A program made the translations under genes and the position numbers. A stretch of 7,337 nucleotides of DNA, taken from assembly GCA_002455755.1 (NCBI GenBank), contig DKLL01000152.1, forward strand, positions 2,268-9,604. The letters run 5' to 3'. Positions 5,986 through 7,337 of the stretch are shown in pieces (position 1 is the stretch's first letter; each line of letters starts with the position of its first letter). This DNA comes from Acinetobacter sp. UBA6641. Lineage in GTDB: Bacteria; Pseudomonadota; Gammaproteobacteria; Pseudomonadales; Moraxellaceae. The notes under the pieces are model-generated. The model had not been told where the DNA came from. It saw nothing but the letters and a program-made list of their open reading frames with translations, and searched no databases.

Positions 5986-7337
5986 GTGAAACTCGAACCC
6001 ATCGACCCACAAAAATTTACTGATTACGAAGCTTATTCGGAAAAGAAGCGAACCCGCTCGGAACGTTTTCTAGATAAAATCAAGCCGCGTTCTGCTGCAA
6101 TGCGTACCACTGTGCTCGTGTTATTCGTTGTATTTTTCAGTTTATTTATGTCGTTATGGTTCTTTTGGCGTACCCTTTACCTTCCTGAAATTCAGCAGCA
6201 TGCGCGCTATTTGGGGGTAGAGCTGGAAATTCTGAATAATCCAGACTTACGCATTTTTCATAACAATGCCGAAGTGGATGCTGATTTATGGCTAAAAAAT
6301 CGGGTCGGAATTGAATACATTACCAACCCGGCAGAATACCCCCGGGTAAAAGACAAGGTGATTGCCGAGTTCTTTACCAATCAAATAGAAAAAAAACTAG
6401 CGAAAGAACTGAAAGTTGAAAATGTGACGGTCTATTTCCAGTTTAAGCCCAGTCCGCGCATTTGGATTCAGACCCCGGAAATGAACGGACATTGGGTGCG
6501 TGAACCTCTAAAAACCTATGCCAACTATAGCCCTGAACTGATTTATGGCTGGTTAATTGGCGTGCCACTGATTGCTGCCGCCATTATTTTAACGCTGGTG
6601 CGCCAGTTAAACCGCCCGCTTCGCCGTTTGCAGGATGCAGCCAACAGCTACAGTAAAACCGGCTCTGCCCCCTATCTGGAAACCAATCATGGACCACAGG
6701 AGATTCGGGAAGTCAATCAGGCTTTCAATCAGATGATTTATACCCTGGATCAGACTGAACGCGACCGGCGTATCATGTTGGCGGGTATTTCCCATGACTT
6801 GCGGACTCCTCTGACCCGCATCCGCTTAAGTGCAGAAATGATGCCTGATGATGACTTCCTAAAAGAAGGTTTCATTTATGATGTCGAAGATATGGATGCC
6901 ATCCTGAACCAGTTTATTTCTTATATGCGCGATGGTTCAGATGAAGAACTGCAAGATACTGACATCAATATGCTGTTACAGGAACTGATCATTCAGTTCA
7001 AACCTTTAGACATCCGTTTTGCAGCTCAGGACATTCCGGTGATTCAGGCACGTAGCCAGTCTTTAAAACGCTTGATTGGCAATCTGATTAATAACTCAAA
7101 ACGCTATGGCGCCGAACCAATCGAGTTATCCGCCAAAGTAGAAGATCATCATTTACTGATTAGTGTTGCTGACCATGGAGAAGGTATACCGGAAGATCAG
7201 ATTGAAGATTTAATGCAACCTTTCGTGCGTGGTAATGAAGCTCGTACCATACAAGGCAGCGGTTTAGGTTTGGCTATTGTGAAACGTATTGTTGATCTTC
7301 ATCAAGGGCAGCTCACCATCCATAATCGCCCAGAAGG
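5986..7337 (+). CDS. envZ: EnvZ, osmosensor histidine kinase/phosphatase (partial, 3' end outside window)
   Basis: EnvZ is the inner-membrane sensor that autophosphorylates and donates phosphate to OmpR, and also dephosphorylates it. The frame opens at a GTG with a Shine-Dalgarno six bases upstream and is open to the window edge, giving 450 codons plus two bases. The cytoplasmic N-terminus (1-39, charged) is longer than in the enteric protein. Membrane segment 1 is about 40-62, the periplasmic domain about 63-186, membrane segment 2 about 187-205, and HAMP about 205-258 (RQLNRPLRRL). The dimerisation/phosphotransfer H-box AGISHDLRTPLTRIRL carries His270. The ATPase domain has the N-box NLINNSKRYG (Asn370), G1 box DHGEGIP (396-402), F box PFVRG (412-416) and G2 box GSGLGLAIV (424-432). 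All key residues are intact. Only the last residues of the ATPase domain are missing. It lies 260 bases after ompR. Confidence 0.96.
   Translation, partial: MKLEPIDPQKFTDYEAYSEKKRTRSERFLDKIKPRSAAMRTTVLVLFVVFFSLFMSLWFFWRTLYLPEIQQHARYLGVELEILNNPDLRIFHNNAEVDADLWLKNRVGIEYITNPAEYPRVKDKVIAEFFTNQIEKKLAKELKVENVTVYFQFKPSPRIWIQTPEMNGHWVREPLKTYANYSPELIYGWLIGVPLIAAAIILTLVRQLNRPLRRLQDAANSYSKTGSAPYLETNHGPQEIREVNQAFNQMIYTLDQTERDRRIMLAGISHDLRTPLTRIRLSAEMMPDDDFLKEGFIYDVEDMDAILNQFISYMRDGSDEELQDTDINMLLQELIIQFKPLDIRFAAQDIPVIQARSQSLKRLIGNLINNSKRYGAEPIELSAKVEDHHLLISVADHGEGIPEDQIEDLMQPFVRGNEARTIQGSGLGLAIVKRIVDLHQGQLTIHNRPE

Noticed and set aside
5735..5989. 84-codon plus-strand frame in the ompR-envZ spacer as a protein gene
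   Set aside because: It begins at a TTG with no Shine-Dalgarno, covers the inverted repeats, and has no recognisable domain. It is kept only as a possible coupling frame in the findings.
1..7337. CRISPR array, tRNA, rRNA, insertion sequence or prophage genes
   Set aside because: Looked for by eye on both strands: no regularly spaced repeats, cloverleaf, transposase motifs or phage structural genes were seen.

Overview
The window looks like chromosomal DNA of a gammaproteobacterium, most likely Acinetobacter or a close relative in the Moraxellaceae. This rests on the fairly low GC, on a 254-residue OmpR very like the enteric protein but with its own N-terminal lead, and on the order tex / ompR / envZ with tex divergent from ompR. 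It is an inference from remembered family features, not from a search.

Layout, left to right. (1) Positions 1-162 (+) hold the last 53 codons of an unrecognised gene ending in a hydrophobic segment. (2) A 12-bp perfect hairpin (172-199) is a two-way terminator between that gene and the next. (3) Positions 198-2168 (-) encode a 656-residue PD-(D/E)xK-type nuclease joined to a DUF2075 (Schlafen group 3) superfamily 1 helicase. This is an accessory, defence-like gene. (4) A second hairpin with the same stem (2212-2240) ends tex. (5) Positions 2263-4626 (-) encode Tex, the S1-domain RNA-binding transcription accessory protein. (6) A 334-bp AT-rich divergent intergenic region carries the tex and ompR promoters. 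(7) ompR is at 4961-5725 (+). (8) A 260-bp spacer is packed with inverted repeats, including an 11-bp hairpin with a TTCG loop, and resembles a REP/MITE-like element. (9) envZ starts at a GTG at 5986 (+) and runs off the right edge in its ATP-binding domain.

How the parts work together. OmpR and EnvZ form the osmotic/envelope two-component system: EnvZ autophosphorylates on His270 and passes the phosphate to Asp71 of OmpR. The two genes normally lie almost end to end. Here the repeat element separates them, and a small hairpin covers the envZ ribosome binding site, so EnvZ output may be set separately from OmpR. Tex is a housekeeping neighbour on its own promoter.

The most interesting items are the nuclease-helicase gene, which is more AT-rich than its neighbours in sampled lines and is bracketed by two copies of one terminator, and the structured ompR-envZ spacer. 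In that spacer the ompR frame stays open after its stop codon until it overlaps the envZ start by four bases.
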